Shown: piece after piece, positions 1 through 11,246 of the stretch
Layout of the letters: every line of letters starts with the position of its first letter
How positions within the stretch are numbered: the stretch's first letter is position 1
From: Mytilus edulis
Lineage: Eukaryota > Mollusca > Bivalvia > Mytilida > Mytilidae
Direction of reading: 5' to 3'
Assembly (NCBI RefSeq): GCF_963676685.1
Contig: NC_092346.1
Location: 28,781,133-28,845,132 of the forward strand
Length of the DNA: 64,000 nt
Program-made: the position numbers and the translations under genes
Notes under the pieces: generated by a model
Database searches by the model: none
The model's input: only the letters and a program-made list of their open reading frames with translations
Told to the model about the DNA's origin: nothing

Positions 1-540
1 ATAAAGCCAAACAATTACAAACTTGAAGAGCATTGAGGATCCAAATATATAATTCATAAATAAAGGGGGGATTTTCCAGTTTTCCAACAATAACTCAAGG
101 ATGCTTTTATCAACTTGCAAGAAATTTTGGTGAATTATTTATATCTATATTGACATGAGCTCCCTTTCAATTTTTATAAATTTTGGATTTTACGTTTCCA
201 AGTTACAGGGTTTTATTCATAAAAAAAGGAGATTTTCCAGTTTTCGGACAATAACTAAAAAATGCTTTCAGCAGTTCTCATGAAACTTTGATGAATTGTT
301 TATATCTGTTGATGTAAGCTCCTTTTATAAATTTTAGATTTTGCATTTCTGAGTTATGGGGTTTTATTCATTAAAAAAAGGGGGGATTTACCAGTTTTTG
401 GACAATAACTCAAAAATGCTTTCAGCAGTTCTCATGAAACTTTGGTGAATTATTTATAGCTATTGATGTAATCTCCCTATTGATTTTCTTAAATTTCAGA
501 TATGACATTGAGAAGAAATTGAACTTTATTTGTTTATAGT
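1..540. repeat. Tandem ~155-160 bp repeat units
   Basis: At least three diverged copies of a unit containing 'attttccagtttt' (at 71, 232 and, mutated, 386) and the phrase 'caataactcaa' follow each other with a period of about 155-160 bases. The same units recur at 2911-3157 and 4288-4500. I see no coding capacity. It is part of a dispersed, bivalve-type repeat whose termini I cannot place. Confidence 0.7.
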
Positions 541-2290
541 CTGACAACAGATTTACTAAGCATTGCGCAACAGCACATTGTTTTGCGCAACTGCAAGAAA
601 TCTTTAAGTGAATATAACCAATTTCAAGTTCTTTGACTACATTTATTCAGAAACCTATAATATGTCAAATATTTAATTACAATCAAAATTCAGGTTATGA
701 CCTCTAGGGGCGTATCCAGCTGCGCTCAGTGTAGCAGTTTATTTAGATCATTTTTAGCTCACATAGCCTAATGGGCCAAGTGAGCTTTTCTCATCACTTG
801 GCGTCCGTTGTCTGTTAACTTTTACAAAAATCTTCTCATCGAAACTACTGGGCCAAATTTAACCAAACTTGGCCACAATCATCATTAGAATATCTTTTTT
901 AAAAAATGTGTCTGATGACCCCACCTGCAAACCAACATGGCCAACAATAGAACAAAGGGGTAAAATGCAGTTTTTGGCTTATATCTCTGAAACTAAATCA
1001 ATTAGAGAAAATCTGACAAGGTGAAAATGTTCATAAGGTAAAGATCTATCTGCCCTGAAATTTTTAGATGAATCAGACAAACTGTTGTTGGGTTGCTGCC
1101 CCTGAAGTGGTAATTTTAAGGAAAATTTTGCAGTTTTTATACAACCACAAAAAAATTTTGCAGCCGTATATTGGTATCACATCGTCGTTTTCGTCGTCCG
1201 AAGACAGTTGGTTTCCGGACAATAACTTTAGTATAAGTGAATAGAAATCCACGAAATTTTAATACAAGGTTTATAACCACAAAAGGAAGGTTGGGATTGA
1301 TTTTGGGGTTATGGTCCCAACAGTTTAGGAATAAGGGGCCCAAATAAGTATTTTTGTAGTTTCCAGACAATAACTTGTGTTTTAGTGTATGAATCTCTCT
1401 GAAATTATACCACAAGTTTCCATACCACAAAGGAATGGTTAGGATTTACTTTCGGGGGTTATGGCTCAAACCATTTAGGAATTAGGGGCAAAAAAAAAGG
1501 GAAAAACAAGGGTTTCCTGGTTAATGGACAATTAATACAATTTTAAAGCAGTGTAAGGGAGGTAATCCAAATACATTTAAAGAATAATGTTGTGTATGTT
1601 TTAGATAACCTCCCTTACACTGCTTGTAAATTATGTATAAAGAAATAATGTATTGTTTCTAGGTGATTAGCTGTCAATTTATCTTTAGAAGTTACTATTA
1701 ATTAATATCAATTTTAGCTTTGGTTATGTATGTCATTTTCTATTTTAAGACTTTTATGATGTATTTAAATGGATAATTTGGTTGCAAACTCCATTATAAA
1801 TTTGAATTGAGATTATGACCATATCTTGAGGGAAAAAAAGGGAAAGAGTGGAAGGGGGTTATATAAGAAATTGTGGGAGGGGACAATTTTTTCTCATTTC
1901 AGATTTCAGAAATTAAAAAGAAAATTTCTTTAAATATTTTTTTTTTAAAAAAAGGGCCGGGATGGGGGTTCAATACGCAACAGCATAGTGTATTGCACAA
2001 AAGCAAAAAAAAAAAAAGTGGGTAAATTTTTTTTTGGAGGGTGGGTCAATTCGCAACAGCAAAGTGTATTGCACAAAAGCATAAAATTGTATATAAATTC
2101 AAAATTATATAACCAATTATAAGTTCCTTGACTACAGGTATTCTGTGTCAGAAACCTATTATGTGTCAAATATTTAATTACAATCCAAATTCAGACATGT
2201 ATCAAGCGCGAATATTGTGTCCATTTTTGCCCCAACTGTTCAGGGTTGGACCTCTGCGGTCATATCCAGCTGCGCTCAGTGAAGCAATTT
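540..2290. repeat. Mosaic of two dispersed bivalve repeat families
   Basis: 540-745 and 1800-2290 match the right-hand part of the element at 8200-10465 ('tgcgctcagt' end, 'cagaaacctat' phrase). 1132-1530 matches its left-hand subrepeats ('ggaaggttgggattgattt'). 756-1131 belongs to a second family that begins with 'agctcac' and contains 'actactgggccaaattt'; it recurs at 6120-7030 and, reversed, at 13270-14690. The short reading frames here are chance products of these repeats. Confidence 0.65.
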
Positions 2291-2910
2291 ATTGGATATT
2301 ATCTTGAATATTATTATAGATAGAGATAAACTGTAAACAGCAATAATGTTCAGCAAAGTAAGATCTACAAATAAGTCGACCTAACGAAAATTGTCAATTG
2401 ATCACTTAAGGAGTTATTGCGCTTTATATATTTAATTTTTAACAATATATTTTTCGTAAATTTTTGATGTAACACATTGTATATTGTAATCTTTTAAAAC
2501 AAAGTTTTTGTTTTTGGTTTATATCTCTAAAACTCAAGCATTTAGAGCAAATCTGACGGAGGAAAAATGTTTATCAGGTTAAGACCTAACTGCCCTGAAA
2601 TTTTTAGACGAATCAGACAACCCGTTGTTAGGTTGCTGCCCCTGAATTGGTAGTTTTAAGAAAATTTTGCAGTTTTTAACCGGATTTTCGAAGTAAAAAT
2701 CAGTTATTGATTTGGGGATGTACGGCAGGCGGGCGGCTGCCAAACAATGTCCGTTCATTTACATGATAACATTTTGAAGAATTTTTTTCCAATTTAGATA
2801 TGTTGTTTCCTGTGACTAAATGAAGGTCACGTTCAATTTTCACGATTTTAGCTTTTCTCGTTAAGTTATAGCCCTTTCCTTAATTTCCGACTTTTGGGGT
2901 TTTATTCATT
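2290..2910. repeat. Dispersed repeat of the 'actactgggccaaattt' family, partial
   Basis: Phrases such as 'gataaactgtaaacagcaat' and 'gttgggttgctgcccctgaa' are shared, slightly diverged, with 5990-6440 and 6470-6600. No coding signal is visible. Confidence 0.65.
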
Positions 2911-3157
2911 AATAAAGGGGGGATTTTCCAGTTTTCCGACAATAACTCAAGAATGCTTTCACCAACTTGCAAGAAATTGTGGTGAATTGTTTATATCTAT
3001 TGACGTGAGCTCCCTTTCGTTTTGTTTTTTTTATAAATTTAAGATTTACCGTTTTCAAGTTTTGGGGTTTTATTCATTAAAAAGGAGATTTTCCAGTTTT
3101 CGGACAATAACTAAAAAATACTTTCAGCAGTTCTCATGAAACTTTGATGAATTGTTT

Positions 3158-4287
3158 TTTTGACATAGTTTTATAATATAGTTAATTGCTACCTTAGTTT
3201 GATATTAATAAGTATTAAAATGTGCTTTGTTATTAAATGCAATATCAGTATTTAGTTCAAATATATAATCTTAAATCAATTCTAATTCTATCTTATTCAT
3301 TCTTATGTGACGTCATTTTTCATTTTTTGATGATCTGTTTTACAAATTCAAATGACGTCATTTTTTCGTCATTTTTCAGTTTCAAATAGGACGTCACTTG
3401 GCATAGAGGTTTAAACTTATTCGGATGTGTCTACTTTTGTGTTTCAAATGTCTGGTTACGTAAATGTATTTCAGTTGTTTCCTGTAATTAGTTAATACTT
3501 CAGTTTTATCATGTACATCTTTTGAATATTCATTTTATAAAATTTACTGTTTGCAAAAGTATAAATTATTCTAAATTATAGGGATTTTCAGGTAACTAAC
3601 AGAAAACCCTTGCCGTTTTTGGCACAACTTTTTTGATCTTTTGGTCCTCGATGCTGTTCAACTTTGTACTCGTTTCGGCTTTCAAACTTTTGTATCTGGG
3701 CGTCACACGTAGGTCTTGTGTGGACAAAATAAACTTCTGGCGTATTAAAATTTTGAACTTGTTGCCTTTTGTTGGCTGTTGTTCGTGTGATTCTTTGTCA
3801 ATTGTGTTCTCCAATTTATTTATATTGTAGTCCTGTGTTGTCATTTTGATGTTATATTTCACATGGTCATAAAAGTGCGAGGTTTGGCATGCCACAAAAC
3901 CAGGTTCAATCCACCATTTTTTCCTTTAAAAATGCCCTGTACCAAGTCAGGAATATGGCCATTGTTATATTATAGTTCGTTTCTGTGTGTATTACATTAT
4001 AACGTTATGTCGTTTGTTTTCTCTTATTTTTGAGTTGTAAATTCACATTGCGATAAGACGTGTCACGGTACTTGTCTATCCCAAATTCATGTAATTGGTT
4101 TTGATGTTATATATATATGTTATATTTGTTATTCTCGTGGGATTTTGTCTCTGTGTGTTACATTTTAGTGTTATGTCGTTGTTCTCCTCTTATATTTAAT
4201 GCGTTTTCCTCGGTTTTAGTTTGTTACCCCGATTTTGTTTTTTGTCCATGGATTTATGAGTTTTGAACAGCGGTATACCACTGTTGC
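3158..4287 (+). mobile_element. 1.13-kb composite non-autonomous element with decayed hammerhead motif
   Basis: The insertion splits a tandem-repeat unit: 'gatgaattgttt' before it and 'atatctgttgatg' after it are contiguous in the copy near 290. It starts with an AT-rich part containing two 'gacgtcattttt' motifs, passes through a degenerate hammerhead segment near 3705-3755 ('ggtcttgtgtggac', 'ctggcgtatt'), and ends in 'accactgttgcc'. An inverted, near full-length relative lies at 62578-63730, and 3' parts lie at 57100-57710, 21750-22030 and 63840-64000. No protein is encoded. It may be retrozyme-like or derived from a Penelope-like element; the mechanism is inferred. Confidence 0.6.
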
Positions 4288-4597
4288 CTTTATTTATATC
4301 TGTTGATGTAAGCTCCCTTTATAATTTTATAAATTTTAGATTTTTCATTTCTGAGTTATGGGGTTTTATTCATTAAAAAAGGGGGATTTTCCAGTTTTTG
4401 GACAATAACTCAAAAATGCTTTCAGCAGTTCTCATGAAACTTTGGTGAATTATTTATAGCTATTGATGTAATCTCCCTATTGATTTTCATAAATTTTAGA
4501 CGGTAGGCGGGCGGCTGCCAAACAGTGTCCGTTCATTTACATGATAACGTTTTGAAGAATTTTTGTCCAATTTGGATATGTTGTTTCCTGTGAATAA

Positions 4598-4844
4598 GGG
4601 ACGACATCAAAAGTTCAATGAAGGATAAAAAACTTAATTCACATAGTTTTTTCACTGACCCCCCCCCACCCCCCTCTTAACTTAATTTGGGAAAAATTGA
4701 TTGACCCATATGGATATATGTAAAAATCAATGTCGGATAACCAAATCTTGCAGCCGTTCAACCCCCCCCCCCCCCCCCCCCCCCCACCCCCAAACTATTT
4801 GAATTAAGTTTTTTTATCTTACATTGATCTTTTGATGTCGTCCC
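4598..4844. mobile_element. 247-bp MITE with TAA target duplication
   Basis: Inverted ends 'gggacgacatcaaaag' and its complement, about 45 bases long with differences, flank a short core with two poly-C runs. TAA stands at 4595-4597 and 4845-4847. The related repeat near 2813-2823 shows the unoccupied site with a single TAA before 'atgaagg'. A 3-bp TWA-type duplication is typical of PIF/Harbinger non-autonomous elements; the superfamily call is inference. Confidence 0.75.
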
Positions 4845-5076
4845 TAAATGAAGGTCACGTTCAATTTTCACGATTTTAGCTTTTCTCATACAGTTATAGC
4901 ACTTTCCTTAATTCAGTTTTTGATGAATTAATCTATTTCTGTACAAAAGGAAATAACTCAATTTTTTTTATTTTAAAGATTTTTAAAAGACATTGTATTA
5001 ATGATAAATGACATTTTTTATTTTTTCCCTTTTCTTTGGTAAATTGTGTGAAGAATTTTGTGGTAGGTTTGTTTGT

Positions 5077-5176
5077 TATTCTGTATAAACTACTCTTATT
5101 CTGTATAAACTAATCTTATTCTGTATAAACTAATTTTATTCTGTATAAACTAATTTTGTTCTGTATAAACTAATTT
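5077..5176. repeat. Five-copy 20-bp tandem repeat
   Basis: The 20-mer 'ttctgtataaactaatctta' and close variants repeat head to tail about five times. It lies in AT-rich sequence with no gene. Confidence 0.85.
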
Positions 5177-5789
5177 TTTGAATATAATTTTTTTTATGAA
5201 GTGAACTCCTTTAATTAGATAATAATCTAATTTTATTATAGGATATATTTCATTACATTTAAAGTTGTTACATTGATAGATAAGTTGCAGATCTGTCTAT
5301 TAGTTTGTGACAAACGAAAGAAAAAATATTTATATTTATATTAATTATATTTGACTATAATTTGAAAATAGATATATACATTGTGTTACATCATATCTAA
5401 TGTTATAAGAGTACTATGTTAAACCATATTTTTGTTCAAAGGGAAATAACCCTTCAGATTTGCAAATATCATTTTCATTATTAATAAGATCTGGGAAATA
5501 TCTTATCATATGATTACAATTGGAGTGACAGATTTATTTGAAAATTTTCTGTTTCCTGATCAGATCTGTAGGACTGTATAAATAAAGTTTGAAATTTACT
5601 GTTCATTATAAGACATTTTGAAGATAATTACAGATAAGTTTTAAAGAATTTTAAGAGATATTGTATTAATGATAAATAACATTTTATTAAATCAAAAATT
5701 GAATTCTTGGGGTTCTTTGATATGATGATTCAAACAATGTATTTATATTTTGGATACTGGACCATAATAGGTAAATGTCCAATTTAAAT

Positions 5790-7030
5790 TTTTCAGTTAT
5801 TTGACTACAGTCATTTTGTGTCACAAACCTATGCTGTGTCAAATATTCAATCACAATCCAAATACAAGCTGTTTAAATTAAAAGTTGTGTCCATACTTGC
5901 TCAACTGTTCTGGGTTCGACCTCTGCAGGAAAATCCTGTTTGCTGTCACTCAACAGCCTCTTGTTGATTATTATCTTAAATATTATTACAGATAGAGATA
6001 AACTGTAAACAGCAATAATGTTCAGCAAAGTAAGATCTACAAATATGTCAAACATGACCAAAATTGTCAATTGACCCCTTAAGGAGTTATTGCACTTTAT
6101 AGTCAATTTTTAACAATTTTTCGTAAATTTTTGTAATCTTTTACAAAAATCTTCTACTCTGAAACTACTGGAACAAATTTAACCAAACTTGGCCACAATC
6201 ATTATTAGGGTATCTATTTTAAAAAATGTGTCCGATGACCCCGCCTGCCATCCAACATGGCTAAAAATAGAACATAGGGGTAAAATCCAGTTTTTTGGTT
6301 TATATTATAGGGTGGGGGGTAAAAACATTTATTAGGGTTTAGATATATCTGTTCTGAAATTTTCAGACAAATCAGACAACCCGTTGTTGGGTTGCTGCCC
6401 CTGAATTTGTAATTTTAAGGAAATTTTGCAGTTTTTAGTTATCTTAAATATTATTATAGATAGAAATAAACTGTAAACAGCAATAATGTTCAGCAAAGTA
6501 TGATCTACAAATAAGTCAATGTGACCAAAATGGTCAATTGACCCCTTAAGGAGTTATTGCCCTTTATAGTAAATTTTTAACAATTTTTTTCGTAAATTTT
6601 TGTAATCTTTAAAAAAAATCTTCTCCACTTAATCTACTGGGCCAAATAGAATTAAACTAAGCCACAATTTTCAATAGGGTATCTTGATTGAAAAATATAT
6701 CCAATGACCCTGCCATCCAACCAACATGGCCGCCATGGCTAAAAATAGAACATAGCCTATGATTTACTATTATAGAAGTCTAAGGAAAAATTGTAAAAAA
6801 AAACCAATTTCAAGTGGTCACAACTTGAAAACTAATTTAAATAATGATAAGGGGTCTTCAGTAACTATTGTAAGACTAGTTACTAGTGGGATGACCTGCT
6901 TTTAATTTAACTACTGGGCCAAATTAAATCAAACATGGCTTCAATCCTATTTATTATGATTTAAACCTTATTTTACATGATTTCCAAAAGCACAGTAGAT
7001 TCAGGTGAGTGACACAGGCTCTTGAGAGCC
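5790..7030 (+). repeat. Dispersed bivalve repeat with defined right end
   Basis: Contains the phrases seen at 756-1131 and 2290-2910, repeated internally ('ttcagcaaagta' at about 6025 and 6490). It ends in 'gtgacacaggctcttgagag', which matches in inverted form the left end of the copy at 13270. 7030-7465 is AT-rich and I see nothing in it. Confidence 0.65.
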
Positions 7031-7466
7031 TCTAGTTCTTTATTCTTTGTCTTTTTTGCCAATTATTCTCAATTCTTTATATTTAAACACCCCATTATTC
7101 TCTATTCTTTATTTTTTTGGGGCTTATTTTTCTCTAATTTTAATTTCATGATACTTACATTTAAACCATGCTGCTAAGTTTTTTCTATATACTTGTGCGT
7201 ACAGGCTTTGAACCAAATACCCCTGCAGCTGTATCAGTATACAGATTATTAAAATTTTCAACAAAAATATTCAAATGATCATCGCTATTCGTCTCATGAT
7301 CACTCAGCTTGTTTGTCAAATCATCAACTAACATTTTTTTTTACAATACCGTCTACAAATCAATTTTCTTTTAATCAACCAACCGAACTAGTTTTCAGTC
7401 ACACTGTAGTGGATTGTATTTGTTATTTTTATCATTTTTAGGCATTGTTGAATCGTAAGTTATACA

Positions 7467-7763
7467 TCAGAAATCTTTCACTTCAAATTCCTTCACAAAG
7501 GGAAACAATTTACTTTGCTTCCACCAGTATGTATTGTATGTCTCTGCTACTACACAAAAATATTTCAAACTATTTTTGTTGCTTGTGACTTTACCTATTT
7601 CAGTATCTGTACCAATTTTGCCGTTCGCAATAAACAAACTATCATTTTTGCAGAAATTTAACAGTTTATAACCATAGTTATTACAACCAGCTTTATCTTC
7701 ATAGCTCTGTCTAGTCTGAGGGGGGCAGGATAATTTTTTTTTTGCCCTCCCCCTTTTTTCCAA
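7467..7763 (-). pseudogene. Non-LTR retrotransposon endonuclease fragment
   Basis: A 98-residue open frame on the minus strand. Its middle, 'LLNFCKNDSLFIANGKIGTD' then 'TSNKNSLKYFCVV', resembles the strand-turn region of apurinic-like endonuclease domains of non-LTR retrotransposons, where 'LLxFCxxxxLxIxNGRxG' and 'NSxxDYxxxS' are usual. The catalytic Asp of the second motif appears replaced ('NSLKYF'), and the frame runs into a low-complexity repeat at its 5' side. It is a fragment, not a gene. Confidence 0.5.
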
Positions 7764-7810
7764 AATCCGTTATTTTTTTGTTTTCTATAAATTTCAATTA
7801 TTTTCGCGTT

Positions 7811-8003
7811 TTTCTGTATTATAAGAACATAAATATACTACAAATAACTTGTATTTGCTATTTACTATCAATTCCAAGTTTACTATCCACAGTAGTCACT
7901 CGTCTGATATATTTTTATATAGAAGGGGATAGTAAACTTGGAATTGATAGCAAATACAAGTTATTTGTAGTATATTTATGTTCTTATAATACAGAAAAAT
8001 TAA
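7811..8003. repeat. Long inverted repeat (arms ~75 bp)
   Basis: The left arm, about 7815-7892, and right arm, about 7927-8000, are near-perfect reverse complements ('aagaacataaatatactaca' against its complement) around a loop of about 37 bases. The left-arm sequence and the flank 7740-7815 recur reversed at 12795-12925, so the hairpin probably arose from one dispersed element inserted twice or folded back. Confidence 0.8.
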
Positions 8004-8199
8004 TAGAAATATGAAAAATCCCAAATAATTGTTAAAAAAAGATAAGTCTTTTCTTCGATCTAATCAAAGAAAAAGTTTTCTCAACACTGAATTGTGATTT
8101 TATGTCATAAGTGATTATCAGAATAAAAGATTAGAGAAAACGATAAAACAGCAACCATAAGAGTATAAATCTTTAAAAATATCTTGTTCATGAATGTTG

Positions 8200-10465
8200 A
8201 AGATTTTTATACGACCGCAAAATTTGAAATTTTTTTCGTCGTATATTGCTATCACGTTGGCGTCTTCGTCGTCGTCGTCGTCGTCGTCTGCGTCGTCGTC
8301 CGGCGTCCGAATACTTTTAGTTTTCGCACTCTAACTTTAGTAAAAGTGAATGGAAATCTATGAAATTTTAACACAAGGTTTATGACCACAAAAGGAAGGT
8401 TGGTATTGATTTTGGGAGTTTTGGTCCCAACATTTTAGGAATTAGGGGCCAAAAAGGGCCCAAATAAGCATTTTCTTGGTTTTCGCACTATAACTTTAGT
8501 TTAAGTTAATAAAAATCTATGAAATTTTGACACAAGGTTTATGACCACAAAAGAACGGTTGGGATTGATTTTGGGAGTTTAGGTTTCAACAGTTTAGGAA
8601 TTAGGGGCCAAAAAAGGGCCCTAATAAGCATTATTCTTGGTTTTCGCACAATAACTTTAGTTTAAGTAAATAGAAATCAATGAAATTTAAACACAATGTT
8701 AATGACTACAAAAGGAAGGTTGGTATTGATTTTGGGAGTTTAGGTCCCAACAGTTTAGGAATTAGGGGCCAAAAAGGGACCCAAATAAGCATTTTTCTTG
8801 GTTTTCGCACCATAACGTTAGTATAAGTAAATAGAAATCTATGAAATTTAAACACAAGGTTTATGACCATAAAAGGAAGGTTGGTATTGATTTTGGGAGT
8901 TTTGGTCCCAAAGGGTCCAAAATTAAACTTTGTTTGATTTCATCAAAATTGAATAATTGGGGTTCTTTGATATGCCGAATCTAACTGTCATGACTGTGTA
9001 TGTAGATTCTTAACTTTTGGTCCCGTTTTCAAATTGGTCTACATTAAGATCCAAAGGGTCCAAAATTAAACTTAGTTTGATTTTGACAAAAAATGAATCA
9101 GTTAGGTTCTTTGATATGCTGAATCTAAAAATGTACTTAGATTCTTGATTATTGGCCCAGTTTTCAAGTTGGTCCAAATCGGGGTCCAAAATTAAACTTT
9201 GTTTGATTTCATCAAAAATTGAATAAATGGGGTTCTTTGATATACCAAATCTAACTGTGTATGTAGATTCTTCATTTTTGGTCCTGTTTTCAAATTGGTC
9301 TACACTAAAGTCCAAAGGGTCCAAAATTAAACTTAGTCTGATTTCAACAAAAATTGAAATCTTGGGGTTCTTTGATATGCTGAATCCAAAAATGTACTTA
9401 GATTTTTTATTATGGGCCCAGTTTTCAAGTTGGTCCAAATCAGGATCTAAAATTATTATATTAAGTATTGTGCAATAGCAAGTCTTTTCAATTGCACAGT
9501 ATTGCGCAATGGCAAGAAATATCTAATTGCACAATATTGTGAAATAGCAATTTTTTTTTAATTAGAGTTATCTTTTTTTGTCCAGAATAGTAAGCAAGAA
9601 ATATCTAATTGCAAAATATTGTGCAATAGCAAGATTTTTTTTTAATTGGAGTTATCTTTCTTTGTCCAGAATCAACTTAAATCTTTGTTATATACAATAT
9701 ACAATGTATATTCACTTTTTACTACCAACTGATAAATTATAATAAATAACATTCAGTGATAAGCAGTTTTTTTTTACATCTTAATATTTTATGATGTATT
9801 TAAATGAGTAGTTATTGTTGCAAACTCCATTAGAAATTTTAATTGAGATTAGTTTTGGAATAAGGGAAAGGGGGATGTGATTAAAAAAATTGGGTTCAAT
9901 TTTTCTCATTTGAAATTTCATAAATAAAAAAGAAAATTTCTTCAAACATTTTTATGCCCCACCTACGATAGTAGAGGGGCATTATGTTTTCTGGTCTGTG
10001 CGTCCGTCCGTCCGTCCGTCCGTCTGTCCCGCTTCAGGTTAAAGTTTTTGGTCAAGGTAGTTTTTGATGAAGTTTAAGTCCAATCGACTTCAAACTTAGT
10101 ACACATGTCCCCTATGATATGATCTTTCTAATTTTAATGCCAAATTAGAGTTTTTACCCCAATTTCACGGTCCACTGAACATGGAAAATGATAGTGCGAG
10201 TGGGGCATTCGTGTACTGAGGACACATTCTTGTTTTGAGAGGATTAATATTCAACAGCATAGTGAATTGCTCTAAGAGAAAACAAAAATTTTAAGTTCAT
10301 TAGAACACATTCATTCTGTGTCAGAAACCTATGCTGTGTCAACTATTTAAGCACAATCCAAATTTAGAGCTGAATCCAGCTTGAATGTTGTGTCCATACT
10401 TGCCCCAACCGTTCAGGGTTCAACCTCTGGGGTCGTATAAAGCTACGCCCTGCGGAGCATCTGGT
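8200..10465 (+). mobile_element. Near full-length 2.3-kb repeat element with internal tandem arrays
   Basis: Begins near 'tttttatacgaccgc' and ends near 'gggtcgtataaagc', so both ends carry the sequence CGTATA/TATACG as short inverted termini. Inside are a (GTC)n stretch at 8265-8295, four ~160-bp subrepeats (anchor phrase at 8401, 8560, 8721, 8882) and four ~130-bp subrepeats (anchor 'aaattaaact' near 8930, 9062, 9190, 9325). The long frame at 9010-9438 on the minus strand only reads through these subrepeats and is not a gene. Confidence 0.65.
9952..10237 (+). mobile_element. Nested ~285-bp MITE-like repeat
   Basis: Starts 'atgccccacctacgatagta', contains a (CCGT)n run at 10004-10022 and ends near 'gagtggggcattcgtg'. 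The ends show the complementary words 'gccccac' and 'gtggggc'. I recognise this as a common molluscan dispersed repeat. It interrupts the 8200-10465 element. Confidence 0.7.
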
Positions 10466-10746
10466 TTATCTTGCTGTTGAACAGTCAGGATTTAATTTAT
10501 TGTTTTGAACACAGTCTTCAAGAAAAACTTTGCTTACTTTTCCCGGTTATGTCAACATTTATTGGGGGCAGTTCTGACACCTATTGTGTTAGCAATATAA
10601 CAGGTAACGCTTATATATATAAAGTCTCTGAATGATTGTATAATTATATATAAAGTCTCTGAACATTGTGCATTATGCTCACACATAAACTAAACCAAGG
10701 TATTTTGTGACAACACCGGGAAAGAATATACCATTCAGGGACAAAT

Positions 10747-11039
10747 AAATTGTAAAACCGTAGGCGTAGTATATGCAATTAATTGTACAAAATGCGAAAA
10801 ACTTTATATGTAGGACAAACGGGTGATACACTATATACAAACGAATGTTATTGAACTTTTCAAAAATACGAACAAAGAAAACAGAAGATCCGGTAGCCAA
10901 CCACTTCATTCAGCATAATCATTCGATGAAAAATTTAAAAGTTACCGCCGTAGAAAGAGTATTTGGAACAAAAATTTACAGAAAAACTAAAGAAGCCTTT
11001 TGGATAAAAAAAATTAAAAACTTTAAATTTAGAGCCTGA
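10747..11039 (+). pseudogene. Penelope-like element GIY-YIG endonuclease fragment
   Basis: In one frame 10747-10840 reads '..VGVVYAINCTKCEKLYVG..', the paired-cysteine and Y..YVG start of a GIY-YIG nuclease domain. After a frame change near 10845, 'EDPVANHFIQHNHS' and 'KTKEAFWIKKI' give the conserved distal part of the same domain, ending at a stop at 11037-11039. This is the C-terminal endonuclease of Penelope-like retroelements. It is frameshifted and has no attached reverse transcriptase, so it is dead. The phrase 'gaaggccgtaatggccgaaa' follows at 11180-11199. Confidence 0.75.
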
Positions 11040-11246
11040 TGGACTCAACACAATGTATGAACAATAATGAAAATATTTATATAAAAAAAGAAAAAAACGC
11101 GGCAAATGAATGTCATAGTAGTTATTGTAACGTAATGTATCCAAACGATGTAATTGCTGTTTCAATGTTGTAATTTATCCCAATGAAGAAGGCCGTAATG
11201 GCCGAAACGTATGGGAATTTGTGTTATAGTTTTTATTATTATATAT

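Noticed and set aside
9010-9438. 142-residue open frame on the minus strand
   Set aside because: It reads through ~130-bp tandem subrepeats of a dispersed element; the peptide periodicity only mirrors the DNA repeat.
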